The position numbers and the translations under genes are program-made. Below, piece after piece: positions 6,834-14,304 of a stretch of DNA of 14,304 nucleotides. The notes beneath the pieces are model-generated. The model was not told the DNA's origin. It saw only the letters and a program-made list of their open reading frames with translations, and did not search any database. Source of the DNA: DAOQTX01 sp035340715 (GTDB lineage: Bacteria > Bacteroidota > Bacteroidia > AKYH767-A > OLB10); contig DAOQTX010000059.1 of assembly GCA_035340715.1 (NCBI GenBank), forward strand, positions 1 to 14,304. The letters run 5' to 3'. Positions within the stretch are counted from its first letter, which is position 1. Every line of letters begins with the position of its first letter.

Positions 6834-9800
6834 TTACGATTTGGTTTCTAAAATCAAATCATCGGTTTCGACCATTGTACTTTCGCCCAGCACTATTTTT
6901 TGAACAGTAAGATCTTTGTTAGCCGTTATAGTGGTTTCCATTTTCATGGCCTCAATGGTAAATAAGGGAGTATTCTTTTTTACCTGATCGCCTTCTTTAA
7001 TGAATATTTTACTCAGCATTCCTTGCAGCGGAGCGCCAATATGCCCATTGCCTTCTACTTTTCGGTGACTGATTTTTTGAACATTGGCATTTTTATCGTG
7101 TACTTCAATACTTCGAGTTTGACCATTGAGACGGAAGTACACAATTCGGTTTCCATTCTCGTCAACAGGTCCTATATAGAGCAGTCGCACAATAACGGTT
7201 TTACCTTGCCCTATGTTGATGATGATTTCTTCATTGCTTTTCATACCGAAGAAAAAAGCAGGCGTAGGCACATAACTTACATCACCAAACGATTTTGAAA
7301 AATTATAAAAGTCTTCAAAAACTTTTGGGTAAAATTTCCACGACAAAAAATTCTGAAAACTGTTTTTAAGTGGATAATTGTTTTGAAACTCTTTAAACTC
7401 AATATCAAAATCAATCGCTTTTAAATGTGCATTCGGTAAATCGGTATATGGCGTTTCATCCTTCAATATAATTTTTTGAAGTTCTGTTGGAAATCCACCA
7501 TGTGCCTGACCCAGATCTCCTTTGAAGAAACTTTTTACCGAAGCCGGGAATGACAACTCATCGCCCTTAGAAAATATATCTTCTTTGCTGTATCCATTGG
7601 TAACCATAAATAGAGCCATATCGCCAACCACTTTTGATGAAGGTGTAACTTTTACAATGTCACCAAACATTTGATTCACTTCGCGATAGGCTTTCTTTAT
7701 TTCCTGCATTTTATCACCCAGGCCCAGCGATTCAGCTTGTGGTCTAAGATTGGAATATTGCCCTCCGGGAATTTCATGCTCATATACTTCAGCGGTTCCG
7801 GCCAGTAAACCCGATTCAAATGGATAGTAATACTCTCTAACCACTTCCCAATAATTTGAAAACTCATTCAATGAAGCCACATCCAATGAAACTTCCTGTG
7901 GAGTATGTTTCAACAATTCCACCATCGAATTGAAGTTGGGTTGTGAAGTGAGTCCCGACATACTGCTCAAAGCAACATCCACCACATCCACTCCCGCCTC
8001 AACCGCTTTAAGATACGTAGCTGCTTGTATGGAAGAAGTGTCGTGCGTATGCAAATGCACCGGAAGATCAATTGTTTTTTTAAGCGCAGTGATCAATTCA
8101 AAAGCGGCATAAGGCTTCAGCAAACCTGCCATATCCTTTATGCAAAGAATATGCGCACCGGCATCTTCGAGTTGCTTAGCCAGATCGATATAATATTGCA
8201 AAGTATATTTTTCGGAACCTTTGTTGCTGATGTCTCCGGTATAACTGATACAGGCTTCGGCAATTCCGGGAGTTCGTTCCCGTACGGCTTTAATGCTGTA
8301 TTCCATGCTCTTTACCCAATTCAATGAATCGAAAATTCTGAAGATATCTATTCCACTTTTTGATGATTCTTCAATAAAAGCACCAACCAGATTATTGGGG
8401 TAAGCGGTATAGCCTACGGCATTGCTTCCGCGAATCAGCATTTGAAGTAAAATATTTGGAATGGCTTCGCGCAACAATCGCAAACGTTCCCAAGGGCATT
8501 CGTGCAAAAATCGCATAGCCACATCAAAGGTTGCACCTCCCCATACTTCCATTGAAAAAACATCAGGATTTTTTCTGGCAAAACAGTCGGCCACCTTCAG
8601 CATATCTACTGTTCTGAATCGAGTCGCTAAAAGACTTTGGTGTGCATCGCGCAAAGTAGTATCGGTAAACTTAACCTGCTTTTGATCTTTCAACCATTGA
8701 GAAAACTTTTCAGCGCCCATTTCATCCAACAGTTGTTTGGTTCCGTTTTGATAAGGCAGATTATGTCCGCATTGCGGAAGTGGAGCTTTACGAAATATTT
8801 TGTTGTCGTCTTTTACTTTAACATCGGGATTACCATTCACCATTACATCGGCCAAATAGCGAAGTAGCTTGGTGCCGCGATCTTGCTTGCGCTGAAAAAT
8901 AAATAGCTCGGGATGCGCTTCAATAAATTGTACGCGTGCATTGCCTTCTTTAAAAACCGGATGACGGATCACGTTTTCGAGAAAAGGAATATTGGTTTTA
9001 AGACCACGTATTCTAAACTCCATTAAAGTTCTGAACATTCTATCCGAAGCACCTTGAAGGGTTCGGGCATGTGCAGTTACCTTGGCCAACATACTGTCGA
9101 AAAATGGTGAAACTTTTACCCCTTGATAGGAACTACCTTCGTCAATGCGGATTCCGAATCCTCCTGCATTTCTATAGGCGATCAAAGTTCCATAATCGGG
9201 TTTAAATTGATTGGAAGGATCTTCGGTAGTGATACGGCATTGAATGGCAAATCCATTGAGCTGTAAACTTTCTTGCGAAGGAATATCAATTTTTTCTCCG
9301 CTGAGTTTTTCGCCATCGGCAATTAATATTTGTGCACGAACCAAATCAACTCCGGTTACTTGTTCGGTAACCGTATGCTCTACTTGTATGCGTGGATTAA
9401 CTTCAATGAAATATATTTCTTCGGTGGTTGAGACTAAAAATTCTGCTGTACCTGCATTGTTATATTTTACTTCTCGTGCCAGGCGCAACGCATAGTCGTA
9501 AAGTTTTTCTTTGGTCTCCGGTTTTAAGTTTGGAGCCGGAGCCACTTCTACCACTTTTTGAAATCTACGCTGCACACTGCAATCGCGTTCAAACAAGTGC
9601 ACAAGGTTACCGTGCTCATCGCCCAGCAATTGTACTTCAATGTGCTTGGGACTTTCAATAAATTTTTCGATAAAGATGGTATCGTTGCCAAATGCATTTC
9701 CGGCTTCGCGCTTGGCTTCGTTGAAAGCGTTTTCCAAATCGCTTTCATTTTTTATTACGCGCATTCCTCTGCCACCACCTCCGGCACTGGCTTTGAGTAT

Positions 9801-10274
9801 AATCGGAAAACCAATTCTTTTCGATTCAACTAAGGCATCGTCTGCCGTACGTAATGGAATCTGATTGTCATCAATCACCGGAACCTTACAGGCACGAGCA
9901 ACTTTTTTGGAAGCGATTTTATCGCCCAACTGCTCCATAACCTCAGGATCGGGGCCGATAAATTTTATGCCTTCTTCACGACATCTTTTTGCGAACTGAA
10001 CATTCTCACTTAAAAATCCATAACCCGGATGAATCGCATCAACCGAATGAGCTTTGGCAACGAAAAGAATTTCTTCAATGTCAAGATAAGGTTTCAATGG
10101 CTCGTCATCATTTCCAACCTGATACGCTTCATCGGCTTTGTAACGATGCAATGAGTAACGATCTTCGAAAGTATAAATGGCTACCGTGCGTATGCCCAAC
10201 TCTGCTGCTGCACGCAAACAACGTATGGCAATCTCTCCACGATTGGCGACCATTATTTTTTTAATCTTGTTCAT
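6834..10274 (-). CDS. pyc: Pyruvate carboxylase, single-chain
   Basis: Biotin enzyme making oxaloacetate from pyruvate, bicarbonate and ATP (anaplerosis, gluconeogenesis) in the cytoplasm. At 1146 residues it is the normal length of the one-chain alpha4 form. The biotin carboxylase domain (about 1-455) carries NRGEIAIR (11-18), the ATP-grasp glycine loop SAGGGGRGMR (163-172) and EVNPRIQVEH (291-300). The carboxyltransferase domain (about 530-800) carries FTDTTLRDAHQSLLATR (536-552), the carboxylated lysine site CIKDMAGLLKP with Lys713, and metal-binding LHTHD (His741, His743). After the PC-specific linker and tetramerisation region, the biotin carrier domain (about 1075-1145) has EAMKMET with biotin-accepting Lys1111. 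No key residue is missing. The gene starts 53 bases after asd on the same strand and may share its transcript. Metabolic context agrees: oxaloacetate feeds aspartate, the precursor used by the Asd pathway. Confidence 0.98.
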   Translation of the reverse strand: MNKIKKIMVANRGEIAIRCLRAAAELGIRTVAIYTFEDRYSLHRYKADEAYQVGNDDEPLKPYLDIEEILFVAKAHSVDAIHPGYGFLSENVQFAKRCREEGIKFIGPDPEVMEQLGDKIASKKVARACKVPVIDDNQIPLRTADDALVESKRIGFPIILKASAGGGGRGMRVIKNESDLENAFNEAKREAGNAFGNDTIFIEKFIESPKHIEVQLLGDEHGNLVHLFERDCSVQRRFQKVVEVAPAPNLKPETKEKLYDYALRLAREVKYNNAGTAEFLVSTTEEIYFIEVNPRIQVEHTVTEQVTGVDLVRAQILIADGEKLSGEKIDIPSQESLQLNGFAIQCRITTEDPSNQFKPDYGTLIAYRNAGGFGIRIDEGSSYQGVKVSPFFDSMLAKVTAHARTLQGASDRMFRTLMEFRIRGLKTNIPFLENVIRHPVFKEGNARVQFIEAHPELFIFQRKQDRGTKLLRYLADVMVNGNPDVKVKDDNKIFRKAPLPQCGHNLPYQNGTKQLLDEMGAEKFSQWLKDQKQVKFTDTTLRDAHQSLLATRFRTVDMLKVADCFARKNPDVFSMEVWGGATFDVAMRFLHECPWERLRLLREAIPNILLQMLIRGSNAVGYTAYPNNLVGAFIEESSKSGIDIFRIFDSLNWVKSMEYSIKAVRERTPGIAEACISYTGDISNKGSEKYTLQYYIDLAKQLEDAGAHILCIKDMAGLLKPYAAFELITALKKTIDLPVHLHTHDTSSIQAATYLKAVEAGVDVVDVALSSMSGLTSQPNFNSMVELLKHTPQEVSLDVASLNEFSNYWEVVREYYYPFESGLLAGTAEVYEHEIPGGQYSNLRPQAESLGLGDKMQEIKKAYREVNQMFGDIVKVTPSSKVVGDMALFMVTNGYSKEDIFSKGDELSFPASVKSFFKGDLGQAHGGFPTELQKIILKDETPYTDLPNAHLKAIDFDIEFKEFQNNYPLKNSFQNFLSWKFYPKVFEDFYNFSKSFGDVSYVPTPAFFFGMKSNEEIIINIGQGKTVIVRLLYIGPVDENGNRIVYFRLNGQTRSIEVHDKNANVQKISHRKVEGNGHIGAPLQGMLSKIFIKEGDQVKKNTPLFTIEAMKMETTITANKDLTVQKIVLGESTMVETDDLILETKS

Positions 10275-10281
10275 TCTATTT

Positions 10282-10303
10282 TTTGCTTTCAGCTATAAGC
10301 AAA
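10282..10303 (-). promoter_or_regulatory. Stem-loop just upstream of the pyc start
   Basis: Perfect 7-bp inverted repeat TTTGCTT (10282-10288) and AAGCAAA (10297-10303) with an 8-base loop, placed 7 bases before the pyc start codon. No T-run follows on the minus strand, so it is not a terminator for asd. It could fold near the ribosome site, or be chance in A/T-rich DNA. An imperfect -7 (TATACTTTG, one base too long) overlaps its upstream arm. Confidence 0.3.
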
Positions 10304-10327
10304 GTATACGATTTTTTCTGTAAACCG

Positions 10328-11326
10328 TTACGATGAAACCAGTTTTTCTTTGATCAAATATTCTGCTATTTGAATAGCATTGGTGGCTGCACCTTTGCGC
10401 AGGTTATCACTCACTATCCAACAATTAATGGCCTTTGGGTGACTCAAGTCTTTTCGTATTCGTCCAACAAATACCAAATCAGAATCTTGTGCATGAATCA
10501 ATGGCATAGGGTACTCATTGTTCAAAGGTGAATCGATGACTTTTACGCCCGGAAAATTGTTGAGCAATTGATGAATCTGTTCGAGATCGGGACTTTGTTC
10601 AAATTCAATATTCACCGATTCGGAATGACCTGCTGAAACCGGAACACGAACAGTGGTAGCAGAAAGTAGAATCGAAGAGTCGCCCATAATCTTCCGGGTT
10701 TCGTTCAACATTTTCATTTCTTCTTTGGTATATCCGTTTTCGGTGAAGGAATCAATATGTGGAATTAAATTCAAATCAATCGGATAAGGATAGGCCATTT
10801 CTCCTTTAATATTTTGTCGTTCATTCATCAGCTGATCGACTGCTTTTTTTCCCGTTCCGCTAACGCTTTGATAGGTACTCACCACAACTCGCTTTACGGT
10901 AAACCGGTCGTGCAGAGGTTTTAATACCATCAACATTTGTATGGTACTGCAGTTGGGGTTGGCTATTATTTTATCGTCAACCGTCAAAACATGTGCATTG
11001 ATTTCCGGTACAATAAGTTTTTTTGTTGCATCCATTCTCCAGGCCGAAGAATTATCGATGACCACACAACCTTGCTCAGCATATTGTGGAGCCCATTCCA
11101 GAGAAGTGTTCCCTCCGGCAGAGAACAAAGCAATATGAGGCTTTTCGGCCAATGCTTGCTGATGCGTACAAAGCGGATAGGTATTTCCTTTCCAGCGAAG
11201 TATTTTGCCGACAGACTTCTCCGATGCAACAGGAATTAACTGAGTGAGCGGAAAATTCCTTTCTTCTAAAAGCTGAAGCATTTTACTTCCAACCAAACCT
11301 GTGGCACCAACAACTGCAATTTTCAT
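10328..11326 (-). CDS. asd: Aspartate-semialdehyde dehydrogenase
   Basis: NADP-dependent reduction of aspartyl-4-phosphate to aspartate semialdehyde, the branch-point step to lysine/diaminopimelate, threonine and methionine. At 332 residues it has normal length. The N-terminal Rossmann motif VGATGLVG is at 6-13; SAGGNTS (69-75) and DNSSAWRMD (91-99) follow; the catalytic Cys126 sits in NPNCSTIQ (123-130); SGTGKKA (156-162) and RVPVSAGHSE (227-236), with substrate-binding Arg227 and catalytic His234, complete the active site. The start MKIAVVGATG is the family norm. It is first in a possible asd-pyc-cotH run on the minus strand and divergent from the 871-residue surface protein gene, only 41 bases away. 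Confidence 0.97.
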   Translation of the reverse strand: MKIAVVGATGLVGSKMLQLLEERNFPLTQLIPVASEKSVGKILRWKGNTYPLCTHQQALAEKPHIALFSAGGNTSLEWAPQYAEQGCVVIDNSSAWRMDATKKLIVPEINAHVLTVDDKIIANPNCSTIQMLMVLKPLHDRFTVKRVVVSTYQSVSGTGKKAVDQLMNERQNIKGEMAYPYPIDLNLIPHIDSFTENGYTKEEMKMLNETRKIMGDSSILLSATTVRVPVSAGHSESVNIEFEQSPDLEQIHQLLNNFPGVKVIDSPLNNEYPMPLIHAQDSDLVFVGRIRKDLSHPKAINCWIVSDNLRKGAATNAIQIAEYLIKEKLVSS

Positions 11327-11355
11327 GAAATCAATTTATATTTTTACAGAATATA

Positions 11356-11363
11356 CAAAGGTA
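11356..11363 (-). promoter_or_regulatory. Candidate -7 element for asd
   Basis: Minus-strand TACCTTTG matches TAnnTTTG exactly, 29 bases upstream of the asd start. The matching -33 region would fall inside the first codons of the divergent gene (start 11368), where no TTG is seen at the right spacing. The two divergent promoters must therefore overlap. Confidence 0.5.
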
Positions 11364-11367
11364 CAAA

Positions 11368-13983
11368 ATGCGACTACTGATCAGTTTATTTTTTCTAATT
11401 CAGTTTAATTCGGTTCAAGCTCAGTTGATGGATTCATTCACGGATGGAAATTTTTCATCCAATCCCACCTGGACCGGTGATGCGGGAGAGTTTATCGTTA
11501 ACGCCTCTCAACAGTTGCAAAGCAGCAATACGGTTGCCGCTAGCTCATATTTATCAACCGCTTTGACTTTATCTTCATTGGACAATATGCAATGGGAGTT
11601 TTATATCCGTCAAAATTTTTCCGCTTCAGGATCGAATTTTGGCAGGGTATATTTAAGCAGCGATCAGTCCGATTTAGAAAATCCCTTAAACGGATATTAT
11701 CTCCAATTTGGAGAAGGCGGCAGCAACGATGCTATTGAATTGTTTCGACTCGATGGCGCGAGCAGCACATCGGTAGCGCGAGGAACCAATGCGTTTATAG
11801 CTTCCTCATTCACCATTCGTGTTAAAATAACCCGCGACAACAACGCCAACTGGAATATTTTTGCCGATGTTGCAGCCGGTAACAATTTCGTTTTGCAAGC
11901 CAGCGGAACCGATGCCACTTACAACAACAGTCAGTTTTTTGGTGTGCAATGTGTTTATACCGTTTCCAATGCCAACAATTTTTATTTCGATGATTTTATT
12001 GTATCACCCATTGTGAACGATACCATTGCGCCAACAATACAAAGTGTTAGCGCCATCAGCAGCACTCAATTGGAAGTTATTTTTAATGAAGCGGTTGATT
12101 CTGCCAGTGCAGTGGATATTAATCATTACGAAGTGCAACCCTTCTTTGGCAATCCAAGTGCAGCACAAAAAGACTTGAGCAATCCCGCACTCGTTCATCT
12201 TACATATTCCAATGCATTCATATCGGGGCAACCCTACACACTTCTGGTAAACGGTGTACAAGATTTGAATGGAAATGTGAGCAATAATGCAACAGGTATG
12301 TTTACCTATACCATTCCGGTGGTGGCGGTTTTTGGCGATGTGCAAATCAATGAAATTATGGCCGATCCCGATCCTATGGTCTTATTGCCCAATGCCGAAT
12401 ATATTGAACTGTATAATCGAAGCACTAAAGCAATCGATCTGAAAGACTGGACTTTGAGCGATGGTAGCAGTACAGCTACATTTCCGTCACTCACATTACT
12501 CCCGCAACAATATGTAATCGTTTGCAGCAACGCAAACAGTACTTTGTTCTCGACTTATGGCACTACCATAGGTTTAAGTTCATTTCCCGGATTGAACAAT
12601 GATGGCGATCAATTGGAATTAAGAAATGAAGCCAATACTTTAATACAACGAGTGGACTATAATGACACCTGGTATAAAGACAACTTTAAGAAAAACGGGG
12701 GATGGAGTTTAGAATTAATCGACACTGCTTATTATTGCCCCAACGAAAATAATTGGCAGGCCAGTAAGGACAATCGTGGCGGTACTCCCGGAAACATCAA
12801 TAGTGTAAATGCAACATTTACCGATACACAAAAAGCGCAGCTCTTGCGTGCCTATGTTAAATCGCCCGTGCAAATACAATTGTATTTCAGCAAAGCAATG
12901 GATGCAGCCTCGGTTTTAGATAAAAGCAATTACAGCATTGGTACCGGCAGTTTAACACCACTTGATGTTACCAGTGCCGATGTATTCAATCGTTCGGTTT
13001 TGGTTGATCTGCCTTTTACCATGCAGGCGTCCACCATTTATTCCATCAGCAATAATTCGCTTTTGTTCGATTGCCCCGGCAATGCCCTAAATGCAGGCAG
13101 TACAGTTTATTTTGGATTGGCCGATACGGCTGCGCTTTCAGATGTGTTAATCAATGAAGTGTTGTTTAATCCTTTGGGCGATGGTGTTGATTTTGTTGAG
13201 ATATACAATCGCTCGCAAAAAGTAATCGACTTAAAAAATGTGTTGATTGGAAATGCCGATTACAATACGCTTCAGGTACAAAACGAATACAGCATAGCAC
13301 CCGAAGGTTATCTGTTTTTTCCATCGCAGTACGCATTGATTAGTAGCAGTGCAGCAACAGTTATTGCACAATATCCTTTGTCCAATACCACCGCTTTTAT
13401 CGATATATCCACTATGCCTTCGTACAACAACGATTTGGGAGTGGTGACTTTGCGCTTACCCGGACCATTGCTCATCGATCAGTTTGCCTATACCGAAGAC
13501 CTGCACTATCCGCTCTTAAACAATGTGGAAGGAGTTTCGTTGGAGCGCTTAAGTTTTCACAGCCCCACTCAAAGCGAAATGAATTGGCACTCGGCAGCCG
13601 AGTCGCTTGGATTTGCAACACCGGGTTATAAAAATTCGCAGCACAGCGAAGGCAACAACGATAATGCAAGCATAAAAGTAAGCCCCGAAGTTTTTTCACC
13701 CGACAACGATGGCCATCAGGATTTCACTACCATCTTTTATCAGTTCGATAATGCGGGTTTGATAGCCAATGTTACCATACACGATGTACGGGGCAGAGTA
13801 ATACGAAAACTGGTACAAAACGAATTGTTGGGCAATGAAGGTTCCTTTGTATGGGATGGCATTGACGATTTGAGACAAAAAGCACGTATAGGCATTTACA
13901 TTATTGTAATTGAAGTATTTGATCAGAAAGGAAATGTGAAAACCTATAAAAAAACCTGTACCCTGGCCGCCCAATTGGATTAA
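11368..13983 (+). CDS. Large secreted lamin-tail/Ig-like protein with FlgD-like C-terminus
   Basis: An 871-residue exported multidomain protein. Signal peptide about 1-18 (MRLLISLFFL..., VQA|Q). An N-terminal LamG-like beta-sandwich (about 19-214) ends in YFDDFIVSP. Two copies of an Ig-like plus lamin-tail unit follow. Copy 1 has an SbsA-type Ig-like domain (about 218-315) and a lamin-tail domain from VQINEIMADP (325-334) with EYIELYNRS (344-352) to GGTPGNIN (471-478). Copy 2 has an Ig-like domain (about 484-583) and a lamin-tail domain from VLINEVLFNP (593-602) with DFVEIYNRS (608-616) to ATPGYKN (750-756). The last about 100 residues are FlgD-like, with VFSPDNDG (775-782), VTIHDVRGRVIRKL (802-815) and VWDGID (828-833). 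This is not the YPNP-type sorting tail of its neighbours, so T9SS export is plausible but less certain. The role is probably structural or adhesive. No enzyme motif is seen. Confidence 0.88.
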   Translation: MRLLISLFFLIQFNSVQAQLMDSFTDGNFSSNPTWTGDAGEFIVNASQQLQSSNTVAASSYLSTALTLSSLDNMQWEFYIRQNFSASGSNFGRVYLSSDQSDLENPLNGYYLQFGEGGSNDAIELFRLDGASSTSVARGTNAFIASSFTIRVKITRDNNANWNIFADVAAGNNFVLQASGTDATYNNSQFFGVQCVYTVSNANNFYFDDFIVSPIVNDTIAPTIQSVSAISSTQLEVIFNEAVDSASAVDINHYEVQPFFGNPSAAQKDLSNPALVHLTYSNAFISGQPYTLLVNGVQDLNGNVSNNATGMFTYTIPVVAVFGDVQINEIMADPDPMVLLPNAEYIELYNRSTKAIDLKDWTLSDGSSTATFPSLTLLPQQYVIVCSNANSTLFSTYGTTIGLSSFPGLNNDGDQLELRNEANTLIQRVDYNDTWYKDNFKKNGGWSLELIDTAYYCPNENNWQASKDNRGGTPGNINSVNATFTDTQKAQLLRAYVKSPVQIQLYFSKAMDAASVLDKSNYSIGTGSLTPLDVTSADVFNRSVLVDLPFTMQASTIYSISNNSLLFDCPGNALNAGSTVYFGLADTAALSDVLINEVLFNPLGDGVDFVEIYNRSQKVIDLKNVLIGNADYNTLQVQNEYSIAPEGYLFFPSQYALISSSAATVIAQYPLSNTTAFIDISTMPSYNNDLGVVTLRLPGPLLIDQFAYTEDLHYPLLNNVEGVSLERLSFHSPTQSEMNWHSAAESLGFATPGYKNSQHSEGNNDNASIKVSPEVFSPDNDGHQDFTTIFYQFDNAGLIANVTIHDVRGRVIRKLVQNELLGNEGSFVWDGIDDLRQKARIGIYIIVIEVFDQKGNVKTYKKTCTLAAQLD

Positions 13984-14122
13984 AAGTAATTTCTTCCCCG
14001 GGGCTTAAAACCAATCAGCCCGTTAAAGCTTTATTAACGTAATTGTTCAAACGCATTCTTTGTTACTGCTATGCCCAAAATAAATCTATGCAATAAAATA
14101 GTTTAATATAAATCTCTTCGCC
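13984..14122. other. 139-base convergent intergenic gap without a clear terminator
   Basis: It separates two convergent genes. Visible structures are weak: GGGCT (14001-14005) pairs with AGCCC (14017-14021) over an 11-base loop, and CGTTAA (14021-14026) pairs with TTAACG (14034-14039) over a 7-base loop. Neither is followed by a U-run on either strand. An isolated CCCCGGGG palindrome lies at 13996-14003. No gene was seen. Confidence 0.5.
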
Positions 14123-14304
14123 TCACTCCTTCATCAGCTTAATGCTGTGATATAAAAGGCCGTGGCGGTCGTTTAGCATGAGTATATACAAACCCTTTTC
14201 AAGCCTTTGCAGCGATAGGCTTTGCTCATTGCTTACTATGTTTTCCGTTGTTTGTATCAAGCGGCCTTGCATATCGTAGAGCTTGGCCTGGTATGGGGCG
14301 CGGC
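14123..14304 (-). CDS. C-terminal fragment of a T9SS cargo protein (5' end outside window)
   Basis: Reading the minus strand, a frame open to the window edge ends at TGA (14125-14123) and encodes 59 residues. They match the second half of a type A T9SS sorting domain: AKLYDMQGRLIQT, then LSLQRLEKGLYILML, then a final strand LLYHSIKLMKE. The pattern is the same as in the two other sorting domains of this window (LYLFDLNGRLID...GMYLLQV and ISVYSILGNKVL...GIYMVKV). The function of the protein cannot be known because its body lies to the right. Base composition is more G+C-rich (about 47% by hand count) than the A/T-rich neighbours. Confidence 0.82.
   Translation of the reverse strand, partial: RAPYQAKLYDMQGRLIQTTENIVSNEQSLSLQRLEKGLYILMLNDRHGLLYHSIKLMKE

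Noticed and set aside
9548..9864. Several overlapping 60-90 codon frames in the pyc region
   Set aside because: All lie inside the intact biotin carboxylase domain of pyc; several overlap each other in different frames, as expected of shadows.
12004..12345. 113-codon open frame on the minus strand inside the surface-protein gene
   Set aside because: It lies wholly within a well-supported gene whose frame shows clear domains; its translation has no recognisable motif and looks like an antisense shadow.
13996..14003. CCCCGGGG palindrome after the surface-protein gene
   Set aside because: Self-complementary without a loop and without a U-run; too short to call a terminator or binding site.
1..14304. 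Search for a defence system, CRISPR array, mobile element, prophage or biosynthetic cluster
   Set aside because: No repeat array, integrase, transposase, nuclease-helicase pair or scaffold enzyme was seen; the genes are housekeeping, transport and T9SS cargo.

Overview
This window comes from the chromosome of a member of the Bacteroidota, most likely an environmental Chitinophagia or Sphingobacteriia type rather than a gut Bacteroides (the class is an inference). Three things support this. Two secreted proteins end in a YPNP-type C-terminal sorting domain of the type IX secretion system (T9SS), and a third such domain is cut by the right edge. Several intergenic gaps carry the Bacteroidota promoter -7 element TAnnTTTG. 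Starts have A/T-rich leaders with no strong Shine-Dalgarno sequence. No tRNA, rRNA, CRISPR array, insertion sequence or phage gene was seen.

Layout. Bases 1-876 (+) hold the C-terminal polymerase domain of DNA polymerase I (polA), whose start lies outside the window. A strong bidirectional hairpin terminator (900-929) separates it from a convergent membrane zinc metallopeptidase of the YugP family (951-1631, -). Upstream of that on the minus strand is an ABC-2 exporter pair, ATPase then permease, with stop and start overlapping as TAATG. A 92-base divergent promoter region follows, then a cysteine-rich DUF3109/YkgJ-like protein (3688-4275, +).

From 11326 down to 4315 four minus-strand genes follow each other with short gaps: aspartate-semialdehyde dehydrogenase (asd), full-length pyruvate carboxylase (pyc), a secreted CotH-family kinase-like protein with a T9SS tail, and a small secreted beta-sandwich protein with a T9SS tail. 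The run ends at a hairpin plus T-run lying inside the last codons of the convergent DUF3109 gene. Divergent from asd is an 871-residue secreted protein with two Ig-like plus lamin-tail units and a FlgD-like C-terminus (11368-13983, +). At the right edge a minus-strand fragment (14123-14304) encodes the last 59 residues of another T9SS cargo.

Working together. Pyruvate carboxylase makes oxaloacetate, the precursor of aspartate, and Asd acts on aspartyl phosphate for lysine, threonine and methionine synthesis, so the neighbouring pair is metabolically sensible. The four secreted or surface proteins give this otherwise housekeeping region an envelope character. I did not find a convincing undescribed multi-gene system. 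The most interesting items are the terminator inside a coding sequence, the mirrored divergent promoters, the secreted CotH protein with a changed metal-motif position, and the atypical C-terminus of the 871-residue protein.
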